A stretch of DNA of 34,225 nucleotides from Thiotrichales bacterium (GTDB taxonomy: Bacteria; Pseudomonadota; Gammaproteobacteria; JAABTG01). How positions within the stretch are numbered: the first letter of the stretch is position 1; each line of letters begins with the position of its first letter. Under the pieces are notes generated by a model that was given only the letters and a program-made list of their open reading frames with translations, was not told the origin of the DNA and did no database searches. The DNA lies in contig JAABTG010000041.1 in NCBI GenBank assembly GCA_011389995.1, forward strand, positions 1 to 34,225, read 5' to 3'. Of the stretch, positions 33,905-34,225 are shown in pieces. The position numbers and the translations under genes were made by a program.

Positions 33905-34225
33905 ATGAAAAAGACCGTTCTCGCGACCCTGGTCGCCGCGGCGTGCTCCAACGCCTACGCCATCGAGCCCTTCAACCCCCTTTCGAGTTCCGCCAGCCTG
34001 GTGGACGTGAACGAGGCCACCGCCCCGTTCGTGCTGCCGAGCGGCTGGAAGCAGGAGAAGATCACCGACCGTAACACCCTGTCCCTGGGTGCCGGCTCCG
34101 GCTTCGCCACCAACCCCGCCAACGAGTTCAAGGGCACCTTCAGCGACTGGGACATGGTGGACGTCAGTTCCGACGGCAATTCCATCTACATCCCCTTCGA
34201 GGTGCAGACCGGTGCGGGCGTGGGC
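33905..34225 (+). CDS. Secreted protein, partial (possible DUF839/PhoX-like)
   Basis: The first 107 codons of a gene that runs off the window. A Sec signal (MKKTVLATLVAAACSNAYA) is followed by mature sequence including APFVLPSGWKQEKITDRNTL, FKGTFSDWDMVDVSSDG and NSIYIPFEVQTGAGVG. The 'WDM..V...G..IYIPFEV..GAGV' pattern is reminiscent of the start of DUF839 (PhoX-type phosphatase) beta-propeller proteins, but only weakly supported. True PhoX is usually exported by Tat, and no twin-arginine is present. GAGGGAAA lies about 10 nt before the ATG. Confidence 0.6.
   Translation, partial: MKKTVLATLVAAACSNAYAIEPFNPLSSSASLVDVNEATAPFVLPSGWKQEKITDRNTLSLGAGSGFATNPANEFKGTFSDWDMVDVSSDGNSIYIPFEVQTGAGVG

Overview
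This is a GC-rich (roughly two-thirds G+C by eye) chromosomal segment from a gammaproteobacterium. It is most likely a sulfur-oxidising member of the Chromatiales/Ectothiorhodospiraceae type. That placement is inferred from gene content: a bacterial sulfur oxygenase/reductase (SOR), glutathione-based thiol metabolism, type IV pilus motors, and the gshB-tonB-yqgE-ruvX-pyrR-pyrB-pyrC' and pilU-pilT/yggS-proC-yggT gene orders. As I recall it, the same order occurs in Pseudomonas aeruginosa between about PA0407 and PA0392, so most of the window is a conserved gammaproteobacterial backbone with lineage-specific insertions. No tRNA, rRNA, CRISPR array, insertion sequence or phage gene was seen.

Layout. 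(1) 38-1920, minus strand: sor, which keeps all six iron-site and core-cysteine residues, followed 5 nt later by an exported metallo-beta-lactamase-fold hydrolase. This is the most unusual part of the window. (2) 2310-4286, plus: glucokinase and transaldolase, ending at a strong bidirectional terminator. (3) 4434-10055, minus: a probable hemC-hemD-EIIA(Man)-HPr-EI-mgtE unit, i.e. early tetrapyrrole synthesis followed by a sugar phosphotransferase chain with no permease, so regulatory in type. (4) 10218-18426, plus: a tightly packed unit of exported thioredoxin, gshB, apbE, tonB, yqgE, ruvX, pyrR, pyrB, a catalytically dead dihydroorotase (pyrC') and a PyrK-like FAD/[2Fe-2S] protein, joined mostly by ATGA/GTGA overlaps. 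(5) 18517-19557, minus: a membrane PAS-GGDEF diguanylate cyclase. (6) 19755-20809, plus: three small coupled genes (DUF6164-like, DUF2007-like, unknown). (7) 20849-24216, minus: three PilT/PilU-family ATPases. (8) 24329-26542, plus: yggS, proC, yggT. (9) 26658-28231: an unrecognised 277-residue protein divergent from a DUF4426 protein. (10) 28424-31431, minus: a LysE-type exporter, a TrpB2-type beta synthase and exonuclease III. (11) 31559-34225: pyrE, a DUF4124 coiled-coil protein, a small ABM-domain monooxygenase, and the start of a secreted protein cut by the window end.

How it fits together. SOR would disproportionate and oxidise intracellular sulfur to sulfite, thiosulfate and sulfide. 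The pyr genes lie in two places (pyrR-B-C'-K-like and pyrE), and active PyrC and PyrD must be elsewhere. The pilT-pilU-pilU2 motors, the TonB3-like protein and the diguanylate cyclase suggest a surface-motility neighbourhood. Intergenic gaps carry several repeat types: a seven-copy TCGGGGG tract, large hairpins and composite palindromes.
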